Assembly: GCF_910592395.1 (NCBI RefSeq)
Contig: NC_088321.1
Span: 11,100,001 to 11,164,000 of the forward strand
DNA from: Lineus longissimus
Taxonomy: Eukaryota > Nemertea > Pilidiophora > Heteronemertea > Lineidae
DNA: 64,000 bases
Direction: 5' to 3'
Below, piece after piece: positions 11,061-23,787 of this stretch (within the stretch, counting starts at the first letter, position 1; every line of letters starts with the position of its first letter). Below the pieces are notes generated by a model that was given only the letters and a program-made list of their open reading frames with translations, was not told the origin of the DNA and ran no database searches. A program made the position numbers and the translations under genes.

Positions 11061-13639
11061 AATTGTAGTTTTACACTGGCCACCTGGCGGGAGCTTATAC
11101 GTAGGGACAACGTATATTACAGAGATTGGTCGTCGCTTTTCAAACATAGAATATTTTATTGAACTAAATTTGCTAGTCCATACTAACAATCCAATTTGTG
11201 TAATTTATGACTGAAACAGACAACTCATATGAAAAAATCGCGTCGTTGAAAACCTAAAACTTATTCCTAGCCGAAGATCCTGACATTCCAAAATTCGGGT
11301 CAAGGATCGTTTAGAATTAGGCCCCCGGTATTGGCCGCCTCAGCGCCACCACGCGGGGCATAATGGTATTAGGCTAAGTTTTAAGTTCATAGCTCTAGTA
11401 GCGGTTATGAAAACGTGCCACTGTTTTCGAAAATGGTTACAGACGACGAAGACGGACGGCGGACACTGCCGGATTGTATAGACTTCCCTACGGTGATCCA
11501 AAAAGGTACTACCTTCCTTCAAAGGACTGATGAAGTTCTAATTAAACGTGTACATTCGGGGCGAACGATCTTAAGGAGTTTCACAATTAGGCTCTGTGCG
11601 ATTGGCTGCAATGAGTGAAACACTTCTGCTGTACATGCTTGCTCTACGACATTTAATTTGTTTCATCACTCCTCCTTAGCATAGATAGGAAATCAGTACG
11701 CCAAGTAGCTCTAAATAAGAATGTACGGATCAGTTATATACTTCCTAATTTTGGTATGCCATAGGAGAGCCATTTCTGCGAGGAAGACATTGAGGAACTC
11801 GGAAGTCAGGAAAACAAGATGACTCGTAACCTGGATTAAGACTCTCATTAATACAACAACCCACGAAATACTGTTATCAATTGTTAAAACTGCAGCAGAT
11901 CTTAAGGGTTTGTATGTGGATAGAAAGGATTTGGCATTTATTTTCAGTTTCATATTCCTTCCGAAACACCCGGTAAATATTTTAAGAATTACCGGGTCTA
12001 AAATACTATGAACTGAAATACAATGAACATAGCTCTCAACCGGAAGTTTTGCGTTGAACACCCACACTGAAAAAGTACCTACTACCCTTAAAAATTCAAT
12101 TCATTTTATCTCAAGGGCAGTCATCATCTCAAGGGAGGGCATCATATACACCATTTTCTCTCAATGTTCTGACCAATAAACATGGAATTCTACTTAAAAG
12201 GGACAGATGTTCAGTTCGAGTATTGCCTATTGGTTGAGGGATGTGGCTGAAAGCTTAAGGCCTTATATTAAATGTAAAAAATTAATTCAGCAATAGCTAC
12301 ATTTTACATTTCCAAACAGGAAATGAGTAACTACCATACGCATGCAGTATGGCAAAACCATGTCAGAGGTCTCATGTCACATACACGGGGACTACCCTGC
12401 GTACAATCTGGGTATGGGTCGGAATGATGACCAATAGCTGCTTACGAGTGGCGCAAGAGTAAGCATTGCATTGAAAAACCGCCTTAGCATCAAGCGGGAC
12501 GGGGGCCGCCACATCTTTCGAAGAGTTAAGGACAATATCCTGGAAGCAGGTGTGCTACTTTCATGAAGTCACTGACATTCCTTGTTACAGTCGCGGAAGA
12601 AGCTTCCAGTTGGAAGTGAAGGCTTTGGGTAGGTTTCTCTCACTCAAAACTCCTTTTGCAGTGAAACAGCTCTTTATACTGGAAATACACACAGGGCCCC
12701 GTTACGAAAAGAAGGACAAATCTTTAAAGACATGATCGAACGGATTTAGACATCAAACGACACTTACCTATTTCAATATTTGGTGACGTCAGCAGAACAT
12801 GAAAAGAGAAATAGAAGCAGAACCATGAATATATCATCGAAGAAATACTACTAGTATGCTGCAAATAATTATAATTGTAAACTGTAACATTTTCACGAAC
12901 ACACGATTTGTTTTTGCTCATTTCGCAAATAACCTCGATGCGGGGAAAAAATATAGGAAAAACTTGAAACGTCCGTATTCTGTGAAAAGAAATCATAATT
13001 TTCCTTAATTGCAGAAATGAAGAAGGGCGATTTTTTATATGTTTACATTAAACCAATTTCAAAGAAAGAGTAAAAAAAAAATAAATTCACTGGCAACAAA
13101 AATGTCTTCAATATATTGTACTTGACTTTGAAGGTACTTACTGTCCAGGTAACAATAGCGTCACCCAGGCAAACTGAGCATTTTCGATACCAACTTCGCC
13201 TCCATTAAAACATGTCATGATGACCCATTCGAAAGGACGGGAAATTGATAAAGCTGCCCTTCGTTTGAAAATCGAGCGGCGTTTCAATTTGCTTAAAACA
13301 AAATTTGATGGTATAGGATTACACTAGTGTCAAAATGACTTTGCGAAATAAAATTTATGTACGTTTAGAGGTTCACTTGCCATTTTCAAATAGTATCATA
13401 ATTGTTTTCCAATGGGACTATCTCAAGGTTTGGGTCACACACAGCGAGCAAATTTGACAAGCGGCGATCCTCGGAACTAATGCTTTCTGCACACCATTTA
13501 CACGCAGATTAATTACCTTCGTCGCGCAGCTTGATACTCTTTTCAGAAATTGCGACATACATGGTCAGTCAATCAGTGATAAGTCAACTGAACTGGTTTG
13601 CAATTGACCACAGGTGACCACAGAATATCCGAATAGCTA
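11061..13639. other. Non-coding stretch, nothing firm
   Basis: A 118-codon minus-strand open frame at 11711-12067 is hydrophobic but has no secure family motif. A small direct repeat (CTCAAGGGCAGTCATCAT, CTCAAGGGAGGGCATCAT) occurs at about 12111-12147. No gene is called. Confidence 0.4.
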
Positions 13640-13806
13640 TATGCTACGAAAGCCAAGAAGGCTCATTTCGAGATTCAAAATTCGAAATTCAAAACTCGAC
13701 TTCAAAATTCAAAACTTGACTACGAGAAATTCAAAACTTGATTTCGATATTCAAAACTCGACTTCAAAATTCAGAACTCGACTTCAAGATTCAAAATTTG
13801 AAATGG
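13640..13806 (+). repeat. AAATTCGAAATTC-rich dispersed repeat, copy 2
   Basis: This starts with CTACGAAAGCC and CTCATTTCGAGATTC, then has about eight words of the type TTCAAAACTCGACTTCAAAA with a period near 20 bases. It is the plus-strand relative of 1686-1790, longer because of extra internal units. Confidence 0.75.
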
Positions 13807-14329
13807 TTTTGATGGTCTTCTTGTGTGTAATTTTGTTATTATTGCATGTTACTATGTACACTATGTACATTTCCACAGGCAGCTGCAGTGATGCATGTAC
13901 ATTGTGACGGCTGACAGACTTGACGATAGTCATAACAGGTGTGTCGAACAGCGGTTTAAGCGAATCTCGCTCAAGCAATCGCATGTTTCAGAATGGAACA
14001 TCATTGCAGTCCCTAATGTCCTCATGTTCATCAGACTGAGTCTAGCTTACTGATCTGCAAGGTCTTATCAACAGGTTCATTTTCACCGCCCGAGAAAATG
14101 TAAAAAGTAGGCTGAAACGTCGGTCGTACAAACTATCCTCTAAGTGTTCTTCAAGTTCAACTTGAAATTACCCCGTTAGCAAAGTAAGGCATTATGGAGA
14201 AGGCCTACTGGATGGAACTCTTCTATAATGTTGACATGTTTGATTGCAATTCAAAAATCCCGACGTGCCTTGTCGTATTTCGTTTGCTTCAGAAAAGTGG
14301 ACTATAGTTGTCGATGTAGGAAATGTTGG

Positions 14330-15075
14330 CCTCTTATCCTGTTCCATCACATTTCAACATGTCTCAACATTTTTCGGCACAAAGCTTTCATACCAATCGA
14401 TGTTGTAAGATGTAGGAGTACAACGAAATTGCTTAAGCCCGTAGCACACCAGCCGCCAACTTCGGCGTTCACTGGCGTTTTTTGCCGCAAGAGTCCTGAA
14501 CGCCTGAAAAATCCCTAGTCTGCTACGAACGGCGTCGGCAAACGCGACTTGCCGCCACTTGCCGCAACAAAGGGCCAAATATCTAACATGTTTGATTTTG
14601 AAGTGTGTCGCCCCGTGTGAACCCAAGAAGAAGCCAAGTGTGCTACGGATTGCCGCCTGACTAGGCGTCGGCGGCGAGGCTATGGCCAATCAGCTTGCGT
14701 CTTGATGTCACATGATTTCAAAATGGCAGCCTAAATTGCGGAAAAGACGCTACTGGACGCCTGTTCTGGGCAGGTGTACTCTGACCGGGATCCACTGGCC
14801 GCCAACTTTGGCGTCGAGAGGCGTGGGCCGAACGCTTCTTGTCGCAAAAGTTGGCGGCTAGTGTGCTGCGGGCTTTACACAGTTCACACTTTTATCTTCT
14901 TTCGATGGATTCCAACATTTCTCTACCTTTCTCGACGTCCACCCATTCATTTGATTTGATACCAACTGATGTAGTGATATGTAGGAAAGTAGCGAATTGC
15001 TTTAGAAAGTTAATCAGTTGTTTCCTTTCAACATATTCCAACATTTATCTACGCATTTCGACGTTATTCTGGAGT
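14330..15075 (+). repeat. Tandem ~110 bp units, split by a transposon
   Basis: Units contain TTCCAACATTT, CTCTAC, TTTCGACGT, then ATACCAACTGATGT, AGATGTAGGA and GAATTGCTT. Parts are seen at about 14340-14435, 14900-15000 and 15025-15065. The first unit is interrupted after GAAATTGCTTA by the MITE at 14436-14874, and the unit sequence resumes immediately after it. Confidence 0.6.
14436..14874. mobile_element. PIF/Harbinger-like MITE with TTA target duplication
   Basis: The left end reads AGCCCGTAGCACACCAGCC and the right end, on the other strand, AGCCCGCAGCACACTAGCC, followed by GCCGCCAACTT in both. TTA flanks both ends (14433-14435 and 14875-14877). A 3-bp TWA duplication is typical of the PIF/Harbinger superfamily. 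The interior (439 bp in all) repeats the words GCTACG, GGCGTCGGCGG and TTGCCGCC and has no transposase. The interruption of a tandem repeat at exactly this place independently supports the boundaries. Confidence 0.85.
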
Positions 15076-18000
15076 TCTTCGCTAAAACTTTTGGAAAATG
15101 TGTGAAAATCGTTCAACAGAGGAGGGATAAATATTCCCGACATTTTCCAACATTTTGCGATGAAGGAAAATGTCTTAATTCAGGAAGTTGACTGAACTTC
15201 GTCTTATTCGTCATGTCTAAACACGTGTACATCGGATTCAAATCACGTTTTTACTAGAGTCCAATACTTTTGTTGACCATGCTGTTTCAACAACAAACAC
15301 ACAAATAACAACAAACTACATTGTACTAGTGTCGTTATACCCTAGCAACCGGGTAGTACTGGAAATGGCTTTCCCCATGTTTGTTTATCATACTTACAAT
15401 AACAACAGCCGAAAAAACCTAATGAGTCTCTTGAGCACGAATGGAGTTTCTATGAATCCCTTGCACCCATGCAACATTGCATGGCTGGAAATGGTCAAGT
15501 GCTATTTCACCCAAACAAGAATATCATTAGCAACACAGGAAATCTGCAAGCGTCTGGGTTTAGAAAAGTGGCAATGAATTTGATGAAGGTCTCGGTAACA
15601 ACTCGACCTATACACATGGGAAATTACTGGTCAATTGGCTTAGTATTAGGATGTTTGGAGCAGCCCCTTGGCAGGCATGGTCGCGACTATGGGCGACAGT
15701 TAAGTCCATTTAATCTACTATTGGCACGATAAAAGGTTTTTTTCTGGCCACCAAGCTGGCCATGGTTTGTCAAAAATCCATTGAAACGATCTACAAACTA
15801 TCTCAACACTATTGGCTTAAGACTAGGGTCATATCCGAGATTTTCCCCAGAGAGGGGCCTGACCATATGTTGATTTTTTTTGGCGGACAATAGCTCTCCT
15901 TGCATTGAAACCGGGAAATCCAAGACGTGATCTACAGAAGCACAAGTCATTCTATCTTGACTTGGATAATGGTGAAATGAAGACATTATTGGTACGTTAG
16001 TCAGTTCCTGGCAAGATTAGCCGAATAACCTTGGAAGTGAGGATGTACTAGTATTGCAAGGCTATGGGAATTATGATGAAGAGATCGAAATAAGGAGAGT
16101 GTCAAATGTCAGAGCAAGCCAATAGTCGTAGATTGGTGAATCTGCACCACGCTTTTTTTAAAAACAATGGTTTGTGGTTATCTTTCAGAAACCTTTTAGA
16201 ATTTCTCAAACATCACAGCTATCCATGCCATGCTTTTTTCCAGAGAAATGAAAAAAATCTGAAGATTTCTGAGCTTGTGGAAGCCCTGAAATGGTTTTTC
16301 ATTTCCCTGAAAAACCTCAACAGGGTGCTATGTGTTTTGCAGAAAACCCCTTTAAAAGGTTATCCAAAAGCTCAAAAACATTAAATTTAAGAGTTCACAT
16401 TTCCCGAGAGCATACCATGATTCAGCTGGCAAGGTTCGAGGTGGGATGCCCTTTTAGTGTCATCCATTTTAATTTCAATTCATTTCGTGATGCAGAAGAG
16501 CAATACATTCACAAAAGCACTTGATAACAGGTAAAATAACGTACAGGTATCAAATGGTAGACCATGAATTTCCCAGTCAATTTATAACGTAAAGAACAGA
16601 TAGCTAAATTCTCCATTTCAATGTACTGTACATGCAGAGCACGAACTTTAATTCATCATTACATGTACATTGTTGTCTCTTGACAAACACCAAGCTAAAT
16701 ATGCCGTTTCAATGAGCTCCTTGCTAGTAGCAACACATGTCACGCACCTAAACCCGGATTTTATTTAACCGATTATGTGCAAAGAGATGATTGATGGCGG
16801 TACCTCGTCCGGTTCCAGCCTCCGGTTGAGAGACAAGCGCCAATATAAGACAGGGATGTACTGCGCATCCACTACACTCAGACGGGACCAAATTTATTTG
16901 GTGGATGTGTTTTGACGCATTAACTATGTATAACGCGTTGACAATGTTTGACAATAGGATTTTTATTTATTTTGCCATTTGTTATTTTCCTTGCTTGGCT
17001 TAGCTGCTGGCATTATTGCATTTCCGATCACACAGGATCGGAACAAGGCTCATCACACAGTCACTAGAAAAACACAGACTGTGAGACTATGAGCGGGGTT
17101 AAGATTTTGATCTGAGAACGAGGTGATTTTTAAAAAATCTCTGGTTGGCGTTGTCATGTTGAATGTTTTGCGATATTGTTTCTAACCATAACGGACATGG
17201 AAGACACATTGTTCCATTGTATTTCTGACCAAAAGCAACGCGATATCCGTCTCGATTAAACTATGAACATCTCTAAATTTTCCCTGGGTGGGACATGGAT
17301 AATCTTTCTTATCGTTATACCTTAATATGTTAATTGAATTCAGTCCCCGAACAAGGATGCCAAAATTGAGGATAGCGGACTGAAAATGTCAACTTAAGCA
17401 TGTTAAGGATGTTGAAGAATCGGGACTTGCATATTGCGTACTTTTGAAGAAACTGAGAAGACATTATTTACGCTATCAAAAGTTCTTTAAATTTGCGACC
17501 CTTCAAAAAAGCAGCTGTCCGTACAGAGTGAATAAAGGGTCGGTTGACTGTTAACTTCTTAGACGGCCGGCAATCCAACATCCTCCTCTAGGCAGTTCTC
17601 TTTTTTCAATTAATGACAAAAGCGTCAATCGCAAAAAAAAAACATCACCAAGGACTGCTGCGTCCCTGCGCGGAGTTGGCAGGCAATCGCAAACAGAATT
17701 CCATGGCATGAACCCTGGCACTCTGTCATCCAGCGAACAGTCATTGGAGCGCTTAGGCGCAATCGTGAAGGGAATCCCTTCGAGGCATCATAGGCATCCC
17801 TTCTAGTTTTACGACTTCAACAACAGCCATGACATCATATGCACCGATTTCCGCCCAGTAAATACGAGCCGAAGGGTACATACATGTAACGTGCATGTTC
17901 CTTTTATAACGATAGATAGTGAGGTTCAGATGCGTTCCAAGAACGGGGTGAAGTGGTCGACGCACTCTCACGGTTCAGAAAATTCGCATTTTTTGCCAGA

Positions 18001-20376
18001 GGCGATGGTAAGTTGAATAGAGCGCGTACAAGTGTACAATAGGAAAGAGTCGATTCGCTCAGTCATTTCGCTTTTATTCGATCAGTCAAACAGCGTCAAC
18101 AAAGTTTGGTATTTAAAAGGGATATGTCTTGGTATGATTATGAAAAAAGGATCTGAAATAGAACACCAGGGAATTCACCTACGACTTCAGAAAGTTTAAG
18201 ACGTTTTCATAAGGATGTTCACCTGCCGCCGTTGGGAACGACCTCGACACGTAGCATGCACAAAGGGAAGGACCTCGTTCTTGTTCTCGCTGTGCATCGG
18301 AGCCTCTCTAGTATCCAATCCATTGAATTTACCACGATTTAAATTGGATTAGCTGCAAGTGATGACATCTGGCGTTTGTTGAAAAAGCTAACATTATCTC
18401 CCCCGCCAACGTCAATGCTCTCCCTATAACCATAAACCTTTCTTTATCACCCTCTGGCCGTACAAGCTCATTCAATTCATGAGGCCATTAATTTTCTTGC
18501 CGCGCTGAATTGATTTTGAAATTTAATCGGGTGAGAGTGTTTGGCCGATTAACTACACCTAAAACAAGAGGCCATGGCGATTTAGCGGAATCTGTAGAAA
18601 GCTGGACGGACCTGGCCTATAAAACAAGGATGGGAATATCAAGAGTAAACACTTCTTCCCAGCGTGGCCGATGAGGACATAGTCCAAGAATAAGCGCAGA
18701 TCTCTCTTTTCATGCACGTTCGCTTTTTTGGCTAAATTGCTTGATAGATATTGCGGTTTAAACAATTTGATAATCATGGAATAATAGAACAAATATCTGT
18801 TAAATATTTGATATCTGATTTCACCATAATGTTCCTGCCCAGCTTTCGCCGATACCGTTTTATCAGCATGGCCAAAAAAAGATGGTATGCTAGTCGGGTT
18901 TTCCTCAGGCATAGGATTTTCTGCCGTATTAAGCGCCTTCCGCAATATTTACGTCTAATCTCGTGCATTGTGTACTCTCAATGCTGCAATACAAAAATAA
19001 ATGCTTGATGCTTGATCGATCAGCGCAAATGTTGACAACTCCGATCAAATGTAAACACTGCAGCGATATTAACCAACCGACAGGTAATACTGGGTGTCAA
19101 ATAAAATTGGTTTTTGTTTTGATTCTTGTTGATATCAGTTCGTTTGTTTGCAAGTAAAATCTCAATAGATTGGTTAAATAACCAATGTATACTTCAAAAT
19201 GGTCGTGACTAACAATATACGCTGTACTCAATCGATTGACCGAAAATGGAGTAAATTTCCTGTAAAAATAGACCCAACCCATCCTTTGTGGCGCGCGAAG
19301 TGACGGGTGTAAGGAATACAATGCACCCCTCTACAATTCATTAGAGAAAATATGCCTCCGAGTCTATTGCGGGCCGTCACCAGTGTATTCGACTGGGAAC
19401 CGTGACATGGACTTACGTGGTTATCTCATTTTTAAGATAATCAATGAGCTTACATCGAAAGCAATATTTATCAAGGAGCATCGTGAATTGGTAGAAGGAA
19501 AATTGATTTTTGACATGGACAATCCGAAGTCTTTGTCATGGCGTCTTGAAGTATATGAGGAGCACAGACAATGTCAGTTATCACTGGAACGTTCCTACAA
19601 AATAGCTTTGGGCTCCGTCCGAAGATGTACGCAGTACGTCTACACAGTATCGTTAACCTTGTTTACGCTAACTGGACTCAGTCTGATGCATTTGATTTAC
19701 ATCCGACGAAGTATTTACATCACAAGTAGGAAAAGTTTTTCCAGACACGTAGTATTCTCCAGCGATGTCTAATTTTCGCATCTGAGATTTGATCTAAGCA
19801 GCACTAAGGTCAGTGTATAAAGCCATTATTACTGACAATATCGGTGCAGTAATTAGCTTTCTGGAATATTGGCGTATTATGGATGCGGCTAAAGCGCCAT
19901 GGATGATCAAGGTTTTGGACATAAAATAATATTTTACGATCGTTATTTTCGGAGTTATTCGCGAAAAGTAACGAAAAATTGCCACACTTTTGTTGTTCAC
20001 AATATATTCTTTTTTATGCGACCAAAACGAAAGGCTGAGCTTGCCGTGTACTGAGTGCATTCCATCCTTTCCCAATAATCTTCCCGATAATCGCAACATG
20101 TACGTGCGCAAGGTGAGAACCTTTGCTATCGATTTGTTAGGACTCGTTTGCGCAAGCATGGGTTAGTTATCGGCCTCTGGCCAGGTCAGACGCCATTTTG
20201 TAAGAATCCCTCTCAAAAATGACCTCGAACGAAAGGCAAATATTTGCGTCAAGGGTTTTTTAATCGGAGAACTAGGCACACGGCACTATCGGAAACATGA
20301 ATAGCCAAAAGAATACGACCAACACTGCATGGCCTGATATAGCAACTACCGATGCCACCTTATCTTTAAGGAAGTG
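15076..20376. other. Long non-coding stretch
   Basis: Open frames of 90-130 codons occur (for example 18559-18945 minus and 19383-19772 plus) but show no family motif, exon border or codon pattern that would support a gene. A word shared with the hairpin region at 60.8 kb (GAGGTTTTTCAGGGAA on the minus strand) lies near 16303-16318. No other bounded element was seen. Confidence 0.4.
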
Positions 20377-20606
20377 ACTATTTGGCAAGCTCGGCTTACC
20401 AAACAGCGACTTTTTCTTGTCCTGAATGGAGAGCCGAACTCATTAATATTAAGGTAAAGTCTCCTGCTCGCCAAACAGGGTAGATTTTTTACCTGTTTGG
20501 CAAGCCCGGCTGGCCGAACAGGGTGGCTTTTTAGTGCTGTTTGGCAAGCGGCTCTCCAAACAGGACAAAAAAGATGCCTGTTCGGCGAGCGGCTTGCCAA
20601 ATAGAC
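20377..20606. repeat. Tandem array of palindromic TTTGGCAAGC/GCTTGCCAAA units
   Basis: Four to five imperfect units each contain an inverted pair such as TGTTTGGCAAGC and GGCTTGCCAAAC, spaced roughly 55-65 bases. Because every unit is a near palindrome, the array could form several hairpins on either strand. Long GC-richer frames on the minus strand here are by-products of the repeat. Confidence 0.75.
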
Positions 20607-20948
20607 CCGGCCTATCTTTTAATGCATTTGCACGTGAGAAAAAGATTGATAGCGCCATAGGGACAATACCTCAAGCCAAATAGCACAGAAGCATCTATAG
20701 TGATTGGAGGCTGACATGCCCAAGAACAACCAGAAATGCAATACCTTCTGGTCTTGGAGTAAACATTGGAATTTCGTCAGTTTGTCCCTGTGGCTCTGGC
20801 TCACATCTTTGACAGGACAATATTCTGAAATTTTGCAGATCATCAATTAAAAACGCGTGGCTTGATAAATTCGTGTTCTTCTGAATGGGTAAGTTAATGG
20901 AGATGTCAAAGTTTTCAATGAAGAGATCCAGTGGTTGCGCAAAATATT

Positions 20949-21118
20949 TATAAAGACTGGCTGAACCTAGTAAAAATAACTAAATTGGTGATTATCTCCT
21001 ATGCAGTTCATTGACTAGAGTCAGTAATGTTATTCAACGTAATTCAATGTTACCCAGATGCCCAGCTCACATAATCAACTACCTGAGGGTAACTCGAAAC
21101 TGCTAAGATTTATCAATG
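20949..21118 (-). repeat. Dispersed repeat family R1, copy A
   Basis: This segment matches 54030-54200 in the opposite orientation. Shared blocks include ATGCCCAGCTCACATAATCA, ACTACCTGAGGG, CTAAGATTTATCAATG, GACT..AGTCAGTAATGTTA and AAATAACTAAATTGGTGATT. The two copies are long and colinear. Confidence 0.8.
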
Positions 21119-23669
21119 TTTGTGTATAGTCGAAGTAATGATATATTGTGATGGCTCAGTTCGATTCACCGATCCCCAAAGCAATATAGAGGAAAATTAA
21201 AATTAAAGTTTCTCATCGGCTTTTTTGTATTGTTTGAACCGGCGATGCAGAATTCAGCACTGCCTATTGGATAGTGCAACGGATCCAGAAAGTCTCCCAA
21301 TATTCGTTTTTTTCTCGCAAATTCATTAACGGGTCACAACCAGCATTGGGATTATTGTCGATCGAGTCGTTACATGTATCCAAATCAAGCGGCTGGAAAA
21401 AAAATCCGTGCTTGGTATGACAGCCAAAACCGACTGTGAGGTGTCAATGTTGTCTGAAACAATTAAAAAAAACGTTGATTAGATATGTTCCTTTGACAGC
21501 ATTTTGAATGCTTCAATATTTTTTTTGTACACACTCAAGTTGGTTTTGTTGCGACACCAAAGTCACTGCGACCAAAACGCGGCTCGAGGTATGTTGCAAA
21601 ACAGGAAGCACTTCATTTTTAACCAAGGTGTTTTATAGCTCTTTACTTTATGTTCGACAGGCGCTTTTGATTTGTCTGTATGTTTGAAACCAACATTTCG
21701 TGTTTAGGTCTGATTCATACTCCGACAGAGTATCGGCGTCCGACGCGCGATCAAGATCTGATAAGCCTACTTCTTTGCGTCGGTTTTCAGATTTTGATTG
21801 CAGGTGAGGCACAGATGGTCATGCGTCGTCGGACTATGAATTCGGTAGACGCGTTTAATGTCAAACACGCTCCCTCACCAAATTAGGGAACGATTTCCAC
21901 CATCTATTACTCTCTACCTTCTCTGCACACAAACATTAAACGCTCAAGCCTCCAGACCGGAGGGACGGAAATTGAATATGTCAGCCGTATTTTTTTTCCG
22001 ACCATCAAGGCGCCTCCGGGTGTTCTTGGGCGAGCAGCTAACATTAATTGCGGCTGAGAAGATGACAAGAACCTTATTGGGGCTGCTACTTCAAATAACC
22101 ACCAATTTGCCAGCTTGGCTCCATTGACACAATCATTGGTCTTACCAACATGTCCCTCGGCAGGAGTTGGTGTTGATGCGGTGGTTGTCATTGCAGTCAC
22201 GTCAGAGGACAACCCTTGGAAGATAGACGACCATCGTAACAAGGAAGGTGACAAAGTCATGTCGGCGCAAACTCCCTGGAGAGCCTTTGTATTTTTTCCC
22301 ATACGAATGTCTGCTCTGCTTTGACATAACTTCATCCCCGAACCCTATGTCGCTGTGCAGATTTAAGGAAGTGGGTAACGTAACTGCTCTAAGTGCAACA
22401 CAAAACCTTCGAACGATGCTCACGAAAGTTTACAAAGCATCTGAACACACCTCATCCATATCAAGAGCCTGAACCGCTTTTTGGAATGCCATTTCTCTCA
22501 ATAGTAAACATGAACTGTCATATTTTCGTCGGCGTTTCCTTTTTTTTCGAATTTCACACTCGTTCCTGAACCTCCCTAATGTCTCCTCAATGACCCGGGG
22601 ACATCCAAATGCTAGACTAAATGGCGTAAGCTGAGGCGTGAAGATAGGTGGTGCTTATTCGATGGCGTAGACAAAATAACTAGATTGTAGTGCAAGTGAG
22701 ATAGGAGGGCCGTTGCCATATTTGGGCACAGTTGATCGAGGTCAAAAAGTTACTTTCTTGTCACACGATTTCTTTCAACGCCATGCAAGGCCTATTCAGA
22801 GTGTATCAATATAAGTTATAATTGTCTGTGTTTTCATTTTTAGACATTTGGTAAAAAATGCTGGGAGACTGACACCATATGCCCAAACAGGACTGAAAAG
22901 TCACTCATTTGTGACCGTTACCTCAAGCGAAAAACGGCTGATGTAATTGCTAAAATTGTGATTGTATAAACCGAGGCAAGCACGAAAATGATGAGGATTT
23001 TTTCTCCAATGATGAGACGACATAACATGCCTAACAAGATTGTGCACAGGTTTCCCCTGGGCGCAATCGAAACCGTATACAAAACTAAATTATAGTATCT
23101 AATTTTTGGCGGCCTCAAGATACACTCGTAAGGATTGGAGAAGAACTATCCCGGCTTGCTTTGCTTCTCACTAGAGAGCCCGGTTTAAGTTCTCGGAAAA
23201 GTGACGTGGTTTTACTCACGCCACCAATATACTTACTGTAAGCCGCCTTTTTGGCGCCTTTTATTTCAAGGTTCTAATTCTGGTACATGAGAAGCATTCT
23301 TTCGTTAATTATCACACAGTTTTTTAATATTTGTTTATCGCGGGTCGAGGCTATTTGCGAAATCCGGGAAAATAAGAGATACAACAAAATTGATGGTTAC
23401 AATAGATGTACCTCCTAAATTCTCTTATTCGACCTTATAATTTTCCAAATCCACAGAAATCAAACGAACGCGCAAATTTGGCCGATAATCAAACTAATGC
23501 AAACTTGTGTTGCAATAACAACAAGAATATACATATACTTGAAAAATGTACTAATAACATCGTTCTTCCTTCTGACTGCGGGCCGTCATTACCCATACTC
23601 TCACAAACAGGGCCTACAACACGACTTCTTACGCATGTTTCCGAGAGGGAGTAAGTACATGTATGTATT
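21119..23669. other. Non-coding stretch, nothing firm
   Basis: A 142-codon minus-strand frame at 21907-22335 and overlapping plus-strand frames occur in a slightly GC-richer part. None has a recognisable domain or good splice borders, so no gene is called. Confidence 0.4.
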
Positions 23670-23787
23670 GGGTGATATGAATAAAGACTAGCGAATGCTT
23701 TTACTTCAATTTTGTACAGAAAGGCCTAGTGTAAATGTACGTGGAGTTTTAGAAAAAAGCATTTGCTCGTCTTTATTCATATCACCC
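23670..23787. mobile_element. Small MITE-like hairpin element
   Basis: The arms are nearly perfect over 33 bases. The left arm starts GGGTGATATGAATAAAGACT and the right arm, on the other strand, GGGTGATATGAATAAAGACG; both continue to AATGCTTTT. The element is 118 bp. The end sequence GTGATATGAATAAAGAC occurs once more on the minus strand near 61002-61018, suggesting a family. No target duplication is clear. Confidence 0.75.

Noticed and set aside
10582-11189. Two minus-strand frames with similar peptides
   Set aside because: The similarity is a consequence of the tandem DNA repeat; there is no independent sign of coding.
11711-12067. 118-codon minus-strand frame faintly like a GPCR third/fourth membrane segment (TYKPLRSAAVLT)
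   Set aside because: The conserved DRY motif and other receptor landmarks are absent, so the likeness is too weak.
14228-14689. Overlapping frames of about 100 codons on both strands
   Set aside because: They read through the inverted ends of the Harbinger-like MITE.
18559-18945. 128-codon minus-strand frame
   Set aside because: No family motif or exon border is visible, and shorter frames overlap it on both strands; likely chance.
19383-19772. 129-codon plus-strand frame with a hydrophobic segment near its end
   Set aside because: No recognisable domain and no promoter or splice evidence; length is within chance for this window.
21907-22335. 142-codon minus-strand frame
   Set aside because: The longest of several competing frames in a GC-richer patch; no motif, no splice borders, opposite-strand frames equally open.
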